64,000 nt of DNA from Alcaligenaceae bacterium (GCA_947380655.1 CANCRX010000001.1:1-64000); one strand, 5' to 3'. Positions 24,741 through 35,262 are shown, numbered from the stretch's first letter. Numbers and translations are program-made. Notes: generated from the letters alone by a model not told the origin.

Positions 24741-26255
24741 TCAAACCGCCGTTTTCATTCCTACGACGTTTTCGTCTCCGCTATAAACAGGCGGATGCGT
24801 CACGATGGATTTCAATTCAGGATGTGCAGTCTTGAGTGCATTGAGATCTGGCAGCGGGCGCTGCATTTCTTTATTACCGGCAAACGCTTGTTCGATAGCA
24901 TGTGCTGCAGCTAACAAGTTTCCATCACTGTATAACCGTCCGGAAATTTGCAAACCGAAAGGCATGCCATGCTCATCTGTACCGCAGGGCAGGGATATTG
25001 TGGGATTCGTAGCAAGTGTCACAACATACGTCAGCGCTAGCCACTGGTAGTAATTTTTCATGGCTTTTCCGTCAACATGGGTCGCATAGAGCTCCGTCCA
25101 CGGAAAGGGTGTCACGGGTGTGACAGGGGAAAGAATCAGATCGTATTGTTCAAACGCCTGAGCGAATTTTTTGCAAACACGCGTTTGCTCAAGATGTGCC
25201 CATGCACGATCAGCCAGCGTAATGGAGGCAGAGATTTCCATATTGGCTCGAATATTAGGACCTAAATTTTCAGGTTTATTTTTCCAGGTTTCCGCGAATG
25301 CAGCCACAAAACTTTCTGCACGCAAAATATCAAAGGCTCGATCAGCCTCGCCAAGCTGCAGATCGATTGGTTCACAGCTTGCAACCAAGGGCGCAATGGC
25401 TGCTACTTTTTTTCGGAACGTCCTGCGCATTTCCTGATCGACGATGCACACACCAAAGTCTTCTGTAAAACCCACCCGGAGTTTAGATAGATCAAGTTGT
25501 TTGATTGGCCATATTGTTGAAGCGTCCACGGGAAATGCGAGTGGGTCGAAAGGATCGGAGCCCGTGCTTGCCGCAAATAACATTGCGGTATCGGCCACAG
25601 TGCGCCCCATCGGACCTAATACAGAAATAACAGACCAGCCTAGTGGTCGTGCGTCATTAGGTACCATGCCGGGTGATGGACGCATTCCCACGATGCCACA
25701 CAGTGCAGCTGGGATGCGCAGTGAGCCGCCAGTATCTGAGCCGGTGCAAATGGGGAACATATCAGTAGCCAGAGCCGCCGCGGATCCTCCAGAGGATCCC
25801 CCCGCATTAAGCGTTGGATTGAATGGGTTGCCCGTCGCGCCCCATACTGGATTGCGGGAGTTTGCACCAGCACCCATATCAGGTACGTTCGTTTTTGCAG
25901 TAACGATCGCACCTGCTGCGCGTAATCTGGTGATCAGGCTGTTGTCCGTTTTGGGAATGTTGCCGCGCAAACCAATATTGCCGTAGGTGGTGAGTAGTCC
26001 CTTGGTATCTTGCAGGTCTTTGACACCTAAAGGCAGTCCGTGCAGTAAGCCGAGTGTGTCACCCCGCATGACTGCTGCCTCGGCTTGCTTGGCACCTGCT
26101 CGTGCTCCATCGAAATCCGTCGCGCAGATAGCGTTGATGGCAGGGTTAATTTTTTCAATTCTCTCGATGCACGCCTCCATGAGTTCAACTGGAGAAATCT
26201 GGCGGTTGCCAATCAGGCGTCGTAACTCTACAGCGGAAAGCTCGGGCAGATGCAT
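24741..26255 (-). CDS. Amidase, amidase-signature family
   Basis: A 504-residue cytoplasmic hydrolase of carboxylic amides. The Ser-cisSer-Lys triad is visible: Lys79 in PLGVKDLQDT, the cis-Ser in NAGGSSGGSAAALA (150-163), and nucleophile Ser178 in TGSDTGGSLRIPAALCG. The C-terminal DLILSPVTPVTPF and LPCGTDEHGMPFGLQISG complete the family pattern. It is divergent from the M81 peptidase gene, 91 bases away, and close to a peptide importer. A role in breaking amide bonds of an imported compound is therefore likely (inference). Confidence 0.93.
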   Translation of the reverse strand: MHLPELSAVELRRLIGNRQISPVELMEACIERIEKINPAINAICATDFDGARAGAKQAEAAVMRGDTLGLLHGLPLGVKDLQDTKGLLTTYGNIGLRGNIPKTDNSLITRLRAAGAIVTAKTNVPDMGAGANSRNPVWGATGNPFNPTLNAGGSSGGSAAALATDMFPICTGSDTGGSLRIPAALCGIVGMRPSPGMVPNDARPLGWSVISVLGPMGRTVADTAMLFAASTGSDPFDPLAFPVDASTIWPIKQLDLSKLRVGFTEDFGVCIVDQEMRRTFRKKVAAIAPLVASCEPIDLQLGEADRAFDILRAESFVAAFAETWKNKPENLGPNIRANMEISASITLADRAWAHLEQTRVCKKFAQAFEQYDLILSPVTPVTPFPWTELYATHVDGKAMKNYYQWLALTYVVTLATNPTISLPCGTDEHGMPFGLQISGRLYSDGNLLAAAHAIEQAFAGNKEMQRPLPDLNALKTAHPELKSIVTHPPVYSGDENVVGMKTAV

Positions 26256-26346
26256 GGCAGTAATCTCTTAATTAAATTTGTGAATATCAGGAATTAAATC
26301 ACGTTCAGTGCTTGACGGAGGAATTTATCCTTGCGAATATGTCTCT

Positions 26347-27852
26347 ATGAAGATACTCCTCGCAAGAATGAATCACGAGACCAATACGTTCTCGCCTGTG
26401 CCAACACCGCTCAAGTCATTTGGCGATGATGGTCCCTTATACGGTCAAGCTGCCTATGACGCCTCAAAAGGCACGCGTACCGGTATTGCTGCTTTTATTG
26501 ATCTGGCAGAGCGGGCTGGGCATGATGTGGTTGTAGCCATTACTGCGACCGCTAATCCAAGTGGACGTGTTGCGGCGGATGCCTACACACATATCAGCGA
26601 CACGATTATCGCAGCTGCTGTCGGTTGTGATGCGGTGATGCTTGACCTGCATGGTGCGATGGTTGCAGAGAATACCGATGATGGTGAGGGAGCACTACTT
26701 GCACGCGTTCGCAAAGCGCTACCCAATGCTCCGATAGCCGTAGCATTGGATCTGCACGGAAAAATGACGCCAGAGATCGCGAATAACGCAGATGTAGTTG
26801 TCAGCTTTAAAACCTATCCGCATATCGATATGTACGAAACAGGTGAGCATGCCGGGCGCTTGTTGCTGGATATGATTGCGGGCCGGACAAAACCTGTTAT
26901 TGCCTGGCGCAGACTCCCGCTGATGGTGCATACCCTGCGCAGTCGCACGGATATAGGTGCGATGCACGATGCCGTCCAGATGGCGAAACAAGCCGAAAAA
27001 AATGGAATGTTAGGCGTATCCGTTCTGGCAGGATTTTCTTTGGCGGATATTGCCGCGCCTTGTATCAGTGTGGTTGTTGTTGCCGATGGCGATCAACAGG
27101 CCGCCGAGCACACCGCCGACGAGATTGCAAACTTCATCTGGGAAAACCGACAAGGCTTCGTCTATGAAAGTGAGCCCTTGAGTGACTCCATTGCGCGTGC
27201 TCAGGTCGAGGCCAACAAAGCAGGAGAACAGCCTGTTCTCTTGCTCGATCATGGCGATAATTGCATGTCTGGAGGTACGTGCGACGATATGAACGTGCTA
27301 CACGAGGCGCTCGCTCAAGGGCTAACAGATATTGTTGTCGGTCCAATATGCGATCCTGACGCTGTCGCGCAAATGATTGCAGCGGGTGAGGGGGCAAAGC
27401 TCACCATTAAAGTGGGTGACAAAGTGCCTTTGGAACAACTGGGCATCACTCCTGTTTCTCGTACTTTGACCGGTACCGTGGGACGTATCACCGATGGTGA
27501 ATATGTGATTTCGGGCCCAACGTATACGGGGCAACGTATACGAATGGGAAGAACGGTTAGGTTGGATTGCGAGCAAGCTCAGGTGATGGTGACGGAAACA
27601 CCTCAGGAACACTGGGATCTGGGGATCTTTGAACACATTGGGATTGATCCGACAAAACACCGTTTCGTGTTGTTGAAATCGCGTATGTATTGCCGTCCTG
27701 TCTTTGTGCCTCTTTCAAAGGCCGTCGTTGAATGTGACGGGGGTGGCGTGACGAGCTCGGATTATTCTCGTTTTCCTTTTAACAGGGTGAGTCGTCCGGT
27801 ATATCCACTTGATTCTGAAACAACCTATTCACCTAACGCTTTGAACAAATAG
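26347..27852 (+). CDS. mlrC: M81 family metallopeptidase (microcystinase MlrC-like)
   Basis: About 501 residues. It opens with [17 protein letters not shown], the family start, and carries the zinc-site candidates in [18 protein letters not shown] (Asp100, His102), [11 protein letters not shown] (His137), [16 protein letters not shown] (His159, His168) and [13 protein letters not shown]. In Sphingomonas, MlrC cleaves the linear products of microcystin; most bacterial members have unknown amide substrates. ATG at 26347 fits the family. A GGAGGA lies 24 bases upstream with a tiny ATG-TCT-CTA-TGA reading frame overlapping the start, so translation may be coupled. Part of a cassette with the amidase, MetX-like hydrolase and peptide importer. 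Confidence 0.92.
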   Translation: MKILLARMNHETNTFSPVPTPLKSFGDDGPLYGQAAYDASKGTRTGIAAFIDLAERAGHDVVVAITATANPSGRVAADAYTHISDTIIAAAVGCDAVMLDLHGAMVAENTDDGEGALLARVRKALPNAPIAVALDLHGKMTPEIANNADVVVSFKTYPHIDMYETGEHAGRLLLDMIAGRTKPVIAWRRLPLMVHTLRSRTDIGAMHDAVQMAKQAEKNGMLGVSVLAGFSLADIAAPCISVVVVADGDQQAAEHTADEIANFIWENRQGFVYESEPLSDSIARAQVEANKAGEQPVLLLDHGDNCMSGGTCDDMNVLHEALAQGLTDIVVGPICDPDAVAQMIAAGEGAKLTIKVGDKVPLEQLGITPVSRTLTGTVGRITDGEYVISGPTYTGQRIRMGRTVRLDCEQAQVMVTETPQEHWDLGIFEHIGIDPTKHRFVLLKSRMYCRPVFVPLSKAVVECDGGGVTSSDYSRFPFNRVSRPVYPLDSETTYSPNALNK

Positions 27853-27863
27853 GCAGTATTCAT

Positions 27864-28880
27864 ATGAATGATTACGAAATTTTTAATGCCGGTAACGTTG
27901 TTCTGCAATCAGGTATTACTTTTAGAGATGCCAGGCTTGCTTACAAAACCTATGGCAAGCTGAATGCAGATAAGACAAACGCAATTATCTATATGACCTC
28001 ATTTGGTGCCCATCACACAGATATTCTATGGATGGTGGGGCCAGGCTTGGCATTAGACACAGATAAATATTTCGTCATTATTCCAAACCTGTTTGGTAAT
28101 GGTTTGTCCTCCTCTCCAAGCAATGCAGTTGAGCCCTTTACAGGAGATCGCTGGCCGAATTTCACTATCGCAGATAATGTCTTCGTTCAGCATAAACTCA
28201 TTACGCAAGTGTTTGGCATTCAGACCTTGGCGTTAGCCTGTGGCTGGTCAATGGGCGGCGTGCAGGCGTATGAGTGGGCAGCTGCCTATCCAGCAATGGT
28301 CAAGCGTCTTGTGGTGAGCTGTGGGGCTGCCAAATGCTCTCCCCATAATCAGGTTTTTATCGAAGGTGTCAGATCAACCTTGACGACCGATGCTGCTTTT
28401 CAAAACGGTAGCTTTGTCGGCCGTCCTGAGCGTGGTTTGCGGGCGATGGCACGGAACTACGCTGCAATGGCAATGTCGCAAACATTCTATCGTCAGGAAG
28501 CCTGGCGTGATGCTGGATTTTCTTCGTTAGAAGATTTTCTTGTTATGTCCTGGGAGGCGAACTTTCTAAAGCGGGACGCGAATAACTTACTCGCACAGAT
28601 GTGGACTTGGCAGCACGCAAATATTGCCGCAAACAAACGATATAACGGTGACTTTAACGCTGCGTTGAAAGCGATCTCCGCTAATGCATTAATTATGCCC
28701 AGTGTGACAGATCTTTATTTTCAGGTGGAGGACAACAGACTCGAAGTTGAGCAAATGCCACGCGCCAGGCTTTTGCCCATTGAGTCTGTCTGGGGCCACC
28801 GTGCCGGGTTACCCACGGCAAATAAACACGATGCAGCGTTTATCACCGGTGCGATTAAAGACTTGTTAACTCAGGACTGA
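27864..28880 (+). CDS. Alpha/beta hydrolase, homoserine acetyltransferase (MetX)-like
   Basis: A 338-residue alpha/beta-hydrolase fold protein of the MetX family. It has [36 protein letters not shown], and nucleophile elbow GWSMGG with Ser129. A His near WGHRAGL ends the triad. Real MetX enzymes are longer and carry the LGGSMGG/R-rich substrate site, so this is probably one of the many hydrolase-like relatives. It follows the M81 gene by 12 bases, apparently in one operon. Its end overlaps the convergent ABC ATPase gene by 10 bases. Confidence 0.88.
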   Translation: MNDYEIFNAGNVVLQSGITFRDARLAYKTYGKLNADKTNAIIYMTSFGAHHTDILWMVGPGLALDTDKYFVIIPNLFGNGLSSSPSNAVEPFTGDRWPNFTIADNVFVQHKLITQVFGIQTLALACGWSMGGVQAYEWAAAYPAMVKRLVVSCGAAKCSPHNQVFIEGVRSTLTTDAAFQNGSFVGRPERGLRAMARNYAAMAMSQTFYRQEAWRDAGFSSLEDFLVMSWEANFLKRDANNLLAQMWTWQHANIAANKRYNGDFNAALKAISANALIMPSVTDLYFQVEDNRLEVEQMPRARLLPIESVWGHRAGLPTANKHDAAFITGAIKDLLTQD

Positions 28881-30490
28881 GTCAGGCCAAACGCATAGCC
28901 GCGACCTGGGGCGGCAGCGAGCAGGGTTTGAGTGTATGGATGTTGAGGATTGATAAAGACATCGTTAATTAATCCCTGCTCAACGATATGACCGCGTTGC
29001 ATCACAATGACGCGATCACAAATTTGACTGGCTACCCTGAGATCGTGCGTAATGAACAAGATGCCGATACGTAATTTTTGCTGAATGTCATTGAGTAAAT
29101 CAAGAATTTGGGCTTGTACTGACACATCGAGTGCAGAGACTGCTTCATCTGCAATTAATACCTGAGGTTCGCAGGCGAGTGCGCGTGCAATGGATATGCG
29201 TTGCCGCTGCCCACCTGAAAACTCACTTGGATAGCGATGCAGGGCATCAGGTTTCAGACGAACCAGATCCATGAGTTCTTCTGCGCGTGCCCAGGCTTTT
29301 TCAAACGAAATGCCAAAATTAATCGGTCCTTCGATAATTGATTGACCTACGGTACGCCGAGGATTAAGAGAACGGTAAGGGTCCTGAAATACAACCTGAA
29401 CTATTCGTCTAAAGGGATATAGTTCGCGACCAGAAAGCGATGCGACCGATAAGCCGTTTGCGTAGATGTCACCTGAGGTCGGTTCAATCAAACGCGCTAT
29501 ACAGCGTGCGACAGTGGATTTCCCAGAGCCTGATTCACCTACAATTCCGACCGTCTCACCTGGCAATACTTGAAGAGTGATCTCGTTTGCCGCTGCAACA
29601 GTATGTTTGCGTGCAGGCCAGGAACCCGTGACATAAGTCTTTTGTAAATTTCTGGTTCTAATTAGTGGTTCGGCATGCTCGATTGCGGGACGTGCTCGGG
29701 GGATCAACCCTGGCACGGCAGACAGCAACATTTGTGTATACGCTTGAGCAGGCTGTTGCAACACTTGTTGCGTATGGCCTTTTTCAATGAGTTCACCTAA
29801 TTGCAATACGACGACCTGATCAGCTATTTCAGCGACAACACCTAAGTCGTGTGTAATAAAAAGTACAGCGGTATCGCTACCTCGCTGCAACTCAGCAATC
29901 AGCTTTAAGATTTCAGCTTGCGTCGTAACGTCTAGCGCTGTAGTGGGTTCGTCGCAGATCAGTAGCGCCGGTTTCAAAATTAATGCCATCGCGATGACAA
30001 TACGCTGGCGCTGGCCACCCGAAAGTTGATGCGGATATGAGCGGTACATGCGCTCTGGATCAGGAAGTTTGACTTGATTGAATATTTCCAGGATCCGTGC
30101 GTGGCGCTCAGCTTTGTTCATCTGTGTGTACTGAAAAAGCATTTCATCGACTTGTTGCCCACAGGTCATGATGGGATTGAGTGCGGTCATCGGTTCCTGA
30201 AAGACCATCGCCATCGTTGAACCACGTAATTTCTTGAGACGTGCTTCGGAAAGGCTTAATACATCTTCGCCTAATAGATTCACTACTCCATGGTTCGATA
30301 CGAGTGTTTTGGGTAAAAGCCCCATGACTGCCTGTGCGATCACTGACTTTCCTGAGCCAGACTCACCTACCAGACAAACAATTTCGCCTTTATTCACCGA
30401 AAAGGAAATGTCACGTACGGCGTAAGTACGGTCTGCACCAGTGGGTAAATTTATCGTAAGTTGTTCAACAGATAAAACGGAAGTATTCAC
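28871..30490 (-). CDS. Dipeptide-type ABC transporter, fused DppD-DppF ATPase
   Basis: About 539 residues with two complete nucleotide-binding domains. Each has Walker A GESGSGKS, the first with signature [15 protein letters not shown] and Walker [13 protein letters not shown], the second [16 protein letters not shown] and [12 protein letters not shown]. Short Opp/Dpp C-terminal extensions follow each. It energises the two permeases directly upstream. GTG at 30490, just after the permease stop, is the likely start; an open extension overlaps that permease. Last gene of the operon receptor - permease - permease - ATPase. Confidence 0.93.
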   Translation of the reverse strand: MNTSVLSVEQLTINLPTGADRTYAVRDISFSVNKGEIVCLVGESGSGKSVIAQAVMGLLPKTLVSNHGVVNLLGEDVLSLSEARLKKLRGSTMAMVFQEPMTALNPIMTCGQQVDEMLFQYTQMNKAERHARILEIFNQVKLPDPERMYRSYPHQLSGGQRQRIVIAMALILKPALLICDEPTTALDVTTQAEILKLIAELQRGSDTAVLFITHDLGVVAEIADQVVVLQLGELIEKGHTQQVLQQPAQAYTQMLLSAVPGLIPRARPAIEHAEPLIRTRNLQKTYVTGSWPARKHTVAAANEITLQVLPGETVGIVGESGSGKSTVARCIARLIEPTSGDIYANGLSVASLSGRELYPFRRIVQVVFQDPYRSLNPRRTVGQSIIEGPINFGISFEKAWARAEELMDLVRLKPDALHRYPSEFSGGQRQRISIARALACEPQVLIADEAVSALDVSVQAQILDLLNDIQQKLRIGILFITHDLRVASQICDRVIVMQRGHIVEQGLINDVFINPQHPYTQTLLAAAPGRGYAFGLTQS

Positions 30491-30491
30491 A

Positions 30492-31433
30492 TTAACCACC
30501 GCGCTTGTTGAATTTGGGATCCAGAGTGTCACGCAGACCATCCCCCAGAATATTGACCGACAGTACAGTCAAAGCAAGAAAAATTCCGGGAAATAAAACC
30601 GTCTGTGGATACTGATTAAATTGCATTCTTCCATCAGCCATGATGTTTCCCCAAGTTGGTATATCCGGCGGTAGACCTACTCCAAGAAAGGAAAGAATGG
30701 CTTCAACCAGAATTGCGGAGGCGCACACATAAGTGCCTTGTACCAACAGAGGGGCAATCGCGTTAGGCAGTATATGGCGCCAAAGAATCTTGAAGGTTGG
30801 TGTGGCCAGAGAGATTGCTGCCTCGACGTATGACTCTTCGCGGATAGTCAGGACAACCGAGCGTACGAGCCTGGCTACACGTGGGATTTCGGGGATTGTG
30901 ATGGCAATAATGACAGTCAGAATTGTCGGTCGCCATAAAGCCATGAGCGTAATGGCGAACAAGATGCTAGGTATGGCCATTACGCTGTCCATGACTCGCA
31001 TAATGAGATTGTCCAGATGGCGAAAATAGCCTGCAGCAATACCTAGTAGCATGCCGCAGGCTAGTGCTAAGCAAGCTACTGCGATGCCGACAGTAATGGA
31101 AATTCTCGCACCATAAGCAATCCTGCTCCAGGTGTCGCGCCCCAGGCTATCTGTGCCCATAAAAAAGTAATGCTCAAATGAGTCCCCGGACAGATCATTA
31201 AATTCCGCATGGGTGCCGGGCAAAATATTAGCGCTCGAAGGATCCATTGAGACAGGGTTAATTGTTCCCAGCCAGGGAGCAAACACTGACATCAAAACGA
31301 GCAGGCACAAAACCGTTCCACCAATCCTGACGGACCAGTTCGACAATACCCGCTGCCATAAGGGCTTGCGGCGCGTGACTGATGGTACCGGTTCAGCTAT
31401 TACAGGAGAATTTATGTTTGAGGGGGTTTGCAT
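30492..31433 (-). CDS. Dipeptide-type ABC transporter permease, DppC-like
   Basis: A 313-residue inner-membrane permease with six helices and the binding-protein-dependent EAA loop near YVEAAISLATPTFKILWRHILPN. GTDSLGRDTWSRIAYGARIS and IPDIPTWGNIMADGRM-type segments are typical of DppC/OppC. It sits 18 bases downstream of the DppB-like gene and two bases from the ATPase start, so the operon is tight. Confidence 0.93.
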   Translation of the reverse strand: MQTPSNINSPVIAEPVPSVTRRKPLWQRVLSNWSVRIGGTVLCLLVLMSVFAPWLGTINPVSMDPSSANILPGTHAEFNDLSGDSFEHYFFMGTDSLGRDTWSRIAYGARISITVGIAVACLALACGMLLGIAAGYFRHLDNLIMRVMDSVMAIPSILFAITLMALWRPTILTVIIAITIPEIPRVARLVRSVVLTIREESYVEAAISLATPTFKILWRHILPNAIAPLLVQGTYVCASAILVEAILSFLGVGLPPDIPTWGNIMADGRMQFNQYPQTVLFPGIFLALTVLSVNILGDGLRDTLDPKFNKRGG

Positions 31434-31451
31434 AATTAAACTGGTCGGGCA

Positions 31452-32393
31452 TTAATAGCGAATGCGTGGATCGAGAATGACATAACTCAGATCGACGAGT
31501 AGATTGATCAGGACATAGACAAATGAGAAGAATAGGGTAATGCCTTGAATCAACGGAAAATCGCGACTGAGTACTGCATCGACGGTTAATTGCCCCAAAC
31601 CTGGTATTGCATAGACGGTCTCGGTGACGACCACGCCTCCTATTAGCAGTCCTATACCAATACCTATCACTGTGATGATTGGTACCGCAGCATTTGCCAA
31701 GGCATGGCGCGTTAAAACACGCAATTCCGAAATTCCCTTCGAGCGCGCAGTACGGATAAAGTCTTCGCTCAAGGCTTCAGCAACAGAGGCCCTGGTGACG
31801 CGCGCAATCAGCGCCAGATAGATGATGGATAACGTAACTGCAGGGAGTACTAAATGCGAAAGCCATTTACCTACACCTTGGGCCATTGGCGCATATCCTT
31901 GGACTGGTAAGAGTTGCCAGTGCAACGCAATCATCCAGATCAACAGGTAGCCAATCACAAAAGACGGAATCGAAAATCCAATCACAGAAAAGCCCATCAG
32001 CGCACGATCCAACCAGCCCCCGTGTCGCCAGGCCGCAATCACGCCAAGCGGAACAGCTATGGCAATTGTGACGAGTAATGTCAGAAAAGAGAGTGATAAA
32101 GTCGGTCCGATCCGTTGGGCGATGAGTTGTGTGACAGGACGTTTCATATAGTAAGACTCGCCCAAGTCTCCTTGAAAGACCTGTACCGCCCATTTATAAA
32201 ACTGAACGGGTAGTGGTTGATCTAGTCCCAGACTAGCGCGGATATTGGCAATGTCTGCACTCGATCCATTGTTGCCAACCAGTGAGGCTGCTGGGTCGCC
32301 GGGTGTCAACCGCAACATCAGGAAAACAATCACAGCGACGATCAGTAGAACGGGGATGGTGGAGAGTACACGCCGAAAAATAAATAAAAGCAT
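31452..32393 (-). CDS. Dipeptide-type ABC transporter permease, DppB-like
   Basis: A 313-residue inner-membrane permease. The N-terminal helix, LRLTPGDPAASLVGNNG, DLGESYYMKRPVTQLI, the EAA loop in DFIRTARSKGISELRVLTRHALAN and ETVYAIPGLGQLTVDA are characteristic of DppB/OppB. It pairs with the DppC-like permease. A long hairpin separates its gene from the receptor gene upstream. Confidence 0.93.
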   Translation of the reverse strand: MLLFIFRRVLSTIPVLLIVAVIVFLMLRLTPGDPAASLVGNNGSSADIANIRASLGLDQPLPVQFYKWAVQVFQGDLGESYYMKRPVTQLIAQRIGPTLSLSFLTLLVTIAIAVPLGVIAAWRHGGWLDRALMGFSVIGFSIPSFVIGYLLIWMIALHWQLLPVQGYAPMAQGVGKWLSHLVLPAVTLSIIYLALIARVTRASVAEALSEDFIRTARSKGISELRVLTRHALANAAVPIITVIGIGIGLLIGGVVVTETVYAIPGLGQLTVDAVLSRDFPLIQGITLFFSFVYVLINLLVDLSYVILDPRIRY

Positions 32394-32418
32394 GGCTATA
32401 GGATCCCCGGAGTGCTTG

Positions 32419-32465
32419 ACTGCTTAGTGAAAACATGACTCAAGAAACTGTTTTCCCTAAGCAGT
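32419..32465 (-). promoter_or_regulatory. Long hairpin between receptor and permease genes
   Basis: ACTGCTTAGTGAAAACA and TGTTTTCCCTAAGCAGT pair over 17 positions with one mismatch around a 13-base loop. Lying in the transcript between the abundant receptor and the permeases, it probably stabilises the receptor mRNA or partly stops transcription, a common design in ABC operons. Confidence 0.6.
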
Positions 32466-32473
32466 TATGGTTG

Positions 32474-34054
32474 TTAGTTCTTTTTTAGATTCCAGAAAAC
32501 ATTGACAGGTGCCTGGACTAAGCCTGTGACTGCACCCTTACGCAAGACGGAATAAAAGTCAAAGTTACCCAGTGGAGCAAAAATACCCATCTCATAGACT
32601 TCAACTTGAATGGCGGCAGCAATTTTTTTACGTGTTGCGGCATCCGTTGCACCCATATAGTCAGTTTTGAGTTGCTCGAGTTTTGGATCTGTGGTCCAAC
32701 CAAACCAGCCTTTCTCACCATTTCCTGTAAGTGGAGGGAAGAACAATGGATTCATCGTGTCGCCAGGTGACCAGCCGGTGATGAACATATTCCAGCCACC
32801 CTTATCGGCAGGTTCCTTGATTGTGCGACGTGTTACCAGCGATGACCAGTCCATTGCCTGCATATCAACATTAAATCCTGCTTGTTTGAGCAGTTGTGCC
32901 ATCACGGGAGGAAATTTATTGATCACGGCGAAATCGGCAGGGTAGAGCAGTACAACAGGTTTGCCGTCGTACCCAGCTTCTTTGAGTAGTTTCTTTGCCG
33001 CTTCAAATTGGGGTTTGCCGGTAAAGTAAGCAGAATCAGAGGAGGCAATTGCAGAGTCGCATGGATAAATGGAGGTGCATGTACGGTAGAGGTCTTTGTT
33101 CACTAGCTGGGCACGTAACAAAGCTTCCTGATTGATTGCCATGATCGCTGCCTGAGCGATTTTTGGATTATCAAAAGGTGGAACCAGATGATTCAAATGC
33201 AAATCAAATAGCCCGGCAGGCGTAGGCTTGATCAACTCAAGTTTTGGATTCGCTTTGAAAGTTGCGTATTGCTCGGCAGGCATCCATTCGATCATATCAA
33301 CTTCATCGTTCGCGATGGCATTGGACATCGTTTGAGCATCTTTCAGGATCACCCATTCGACGCGGTCTACGAATACCTGTTTCCCACCTGCGGTACCCGA
33401 GGCAGGTTCGCTACGCGGCACATAGGCTTTGTTTTTTGTATAAACAATTTTTGCGCCAGGGCTGTATTCGTCTTGCTTGAATACATAGGGACCGGAGCCG
33501 ATGTACTCAGTAATTTGCTTGTCTGCAGGCGTTGATGCGGCAGACTTTTCCATAATGAATGCCGCGCTACCTGAAGGCTTTGAAAGTGCATCGAGAACCA
33601 TTGGAAATGGTGTTTTGAAAACCATTTTGAAACTGTTGTCATCGATTGCATCAAAAGAGGCCATTGCTTCGAACATCTTTTGACCGAAGACATCGCGTTT
33701 GCCCCATCGCGTAATAGACGGGATTACATCGGCAGAGGTCACAGGCTTGCCATTACTAAACGCAAGACCTTTGCGCAGTGTGAACGTCCATGTCAGACCA
33801 TCCGGGGACGTCGAGAAAGTATCCACCATTTGTGGTTGGATTTTTCCTTCACCGTCCAAGCCAAAGAGAGTGTCGTAAATCATGTATCCATGATTACGCG
33901 TGACGAATGCGGTTGTCCAAATAGGATCAAGAATTTTTAAATCAGCCTGTGGAACAACACGAAGCGTTTTAGTCTGATCTTGGCTTTGCGCGGTAGTTAA
34001 GGCGCTGAAAGCAAGTGCACCCACTAAAAATTTGGAGAGAATTCGGTTCAACAT
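32474..34054 (-). CDS. Peptide-type ABC transporter substrate-binding protein (SBP family 5)
   Basis: A 526-residue periplasmic receptor. The signal peptide ends near ALTTAQSQ (about residue 24). The mature part has TLRVVPQADLKILDPIWTT, GYMIYDTLFGLDGEGKIQPQMVDTF and WTFTLRKGLAFSNGKPVTSADV, the classic DppA/OppA/GsiB order. The ligand may be a peptide, or some other solute such as an amide, glutathione or opine. It is the first gene of the four-gene minus-strand importer operon next to the MetX-like/M81/amidase genes. Confidence 0.93.
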   Translation of the reverse strand: MLNRILSKFLVGALAFSALTTAQSQDQTKTLRVVPQADLKILDPIWTTAFVTRNHGYMIYDTLFGLDGEGKIQPQMVDTFSTSPDGLTWTFTLRKGLAFSNGKPVTSADVIPSITRWGKRDVFGQKMFEAMASFDAIDDNSFKMVFKTPFPMVLDALSKPSGSAAFIMEKSAASTPADKQITEYIGSGPYVFKQDEYSPGAKIVYTKNKAYVPRSEPASGTAGGKQVFVDRVEWVILKDAQTMSNAIANDEVDMIEWMPAEQYATFKANPKLELIKPTPAGLFDLHLNHLVPPFDNPKIAQAAIMAINQEALLRAQLVNKDLYRTCTSIYPCDSAIASSDSAYFTGKPQFEAAKKLLKEAGYDGKPVVLLYPADFAVINKFPPVMAQLLKQAGFNVDMQAMDWSSLVTRRTIKEPADKGGWNMFITGWSPGDTMNPLFFPPLTGNGEKGWFGWTTDPKLEQLKTDYMGATDAATRKKIAAAIQVEVYEMGIFAPLGNFDFYSVLRKGAVTGLVQAPVNVFWNLKKN

Positions 34055-34359
34055 GTTGCACCTTTATCAAAAAATGTACATTCATCCTATCACTCAAAAT
34101 TCATGAAATCCAATCGTCTTTTTATGCTCAATTGAGGTGCAAATCCAAGTATTTGAGTTGTTCTGGACTAGCAACGGATCAATCATTCCAAGTGCCCGTG
34201 ACATAAGGTTTTTTTCAACGCGTTATACAGCTTGAAAGAAAATATATTTTTAAATTCGTCCAAAATCGTGCATGCTACGCTTCAAAATGAGGCCATGTAT
34301 TTTTAATGAATTTGAGATTTACAGATAGAATAAGACGGCCAATATAAGGAGCCTGCATT
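34055..34359. other. A/T-rich intergenic region between divergent genes
   Basis: 305 bases between the receptor gene (minus) and the beta-helix gene (plus). It contains a 10-bp palindrome CTCAATTGAG (34127-34136) and a strong ribosome site AAGGAG (34346-34351) for the plus gene. I see no convincing gene and no clear sigma-70 promoter in either direction. Confidence 0.5.
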
Positions 34360-35256
34360 ATGAAATCAATTGAAGTCATAACTGGAAATATTAAAAATAA
34401 CAAAACGCTTCGGAAAGACAAAATTTATGTGATCGAGGGCGAGGTACACGTTGTAAAAGGCGTCACCTTAACGATTAGTGATCAGGTCACGATACTGCTC
34501 GTCAATGGCGTATTTCCCAAAAGTCTGGTGCGCCGCTCGGTGTTGATTTTCGATCAGGGCTCCAGCATGTCTGCTAAGCGCTTTTATGTTAAAGCCGCAG
34601 ATACAAATTACAAGCCTGTTAAATTCCCAGATAACGGTGGCATATGGTTTTTGGGCAATTTCAACGATTCGAGCAAGGATGGAGTATCTGTCAAAGTCAA
34701 TCGTAAAAATCCGTTGTCCTCTTTTAAAGCAGACATGGTTGCCGCCTACTATCTCGGTCGTAAAGACTCATACGTCAGTATAAAAACCGGAAAGGAACTT
34801 GATATCGGGGACGATATTGATGGTTTTTCAGTGCTGGGTGTGGGGCCAGGAGAATGGCATATTTCAGAAGTGCGCAGCCATTATTCAGGTGATGACGGAT
34901 TTGACGTAACTAATTCACATATCAAACTGGATCGCCTTGAAATTAAACATCCTACAGAGGATGGCATGAATATCAGCAGCAGTCGCGTTGAAATTCACAA
35001 AAGTTTATTTCTTGATATTCGAAAAACGGATGACACAGATCGTGATTTGTTTGATCTGGAAACGGATGATGGCGCTTCTTTTGTTGAGTTGTATAGACGC
35101 TGTTGGGTCAGGCTTGATGGGGTATTCGGAGATCAGGTTGTGCTGAGCTCAACAGAAATGCCAAGGCCTAATGTGAAGGATGACAACGAGCAGCACTATA
35201 CATTTAGCGGACAGTTGAAAAAAGCGGCGCTGATTTACTCGATAGATGAAGATTAA
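34360..35256 (+). CDS. Unrecognised protein with predicted right-handed beta-helix
   Basis: 298 residues with no signal peptide. The middle has short repeating strands of the beta-helix type (WHISEVRSHYSGDDGFDVTN, IKLDRLEIKHPTEDGMNISS, VEIHKSLFLDIR), with Asp-rich turns. This resembles pectate-lyase-like or polysaccharide-acting folds, but I recognise no catalytic signature. The N-terminal 60 residues (NNKTLRKDKIYVIEGEVHV) look like a capping beta region. Codon use is A/T-rich and the gene is flanked by unrelated metabolic genes, so it may have been acquired. It starts from ATG with a good ribosome site. Function unknown. Confidence 0.72.
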   Translation: MKSIEVITGNIKNNKTLRKDKIYVIEGEVHVVKGVTLTISDQVTILLVNGVFPKSLVRRSVLIFDQGSSMSAKRFYVKAADTNYKPVKFPDNGGIWFLGNFNDSSKDGVSVKVNRKNPLSSFKADMVAAYYLGRKDSYVSIKTGKELDIGDDIDGFSVLGVGPGEWHISEVRSHYSGDDGFDVTNSHIKLDRLEIKHPTEDGMNISSSRVEIHKSLFLDIRKTDDTDRDLFDLETDDGASFVELYRRCWVRLDGVFGDQVVLSSTEMPRPNVKDDNEQHYTFSGQLKKAALIYSIDED

Positions 35257-35262
35257 TAATAA

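Noticed and set aside
25444..25986. 180-codon open frame opposite the amidase gene
   Set aside because: Entirely antisense to the catalytic core of the amidase; low complexity in Pro, Ala and Ser, no ribosome site.
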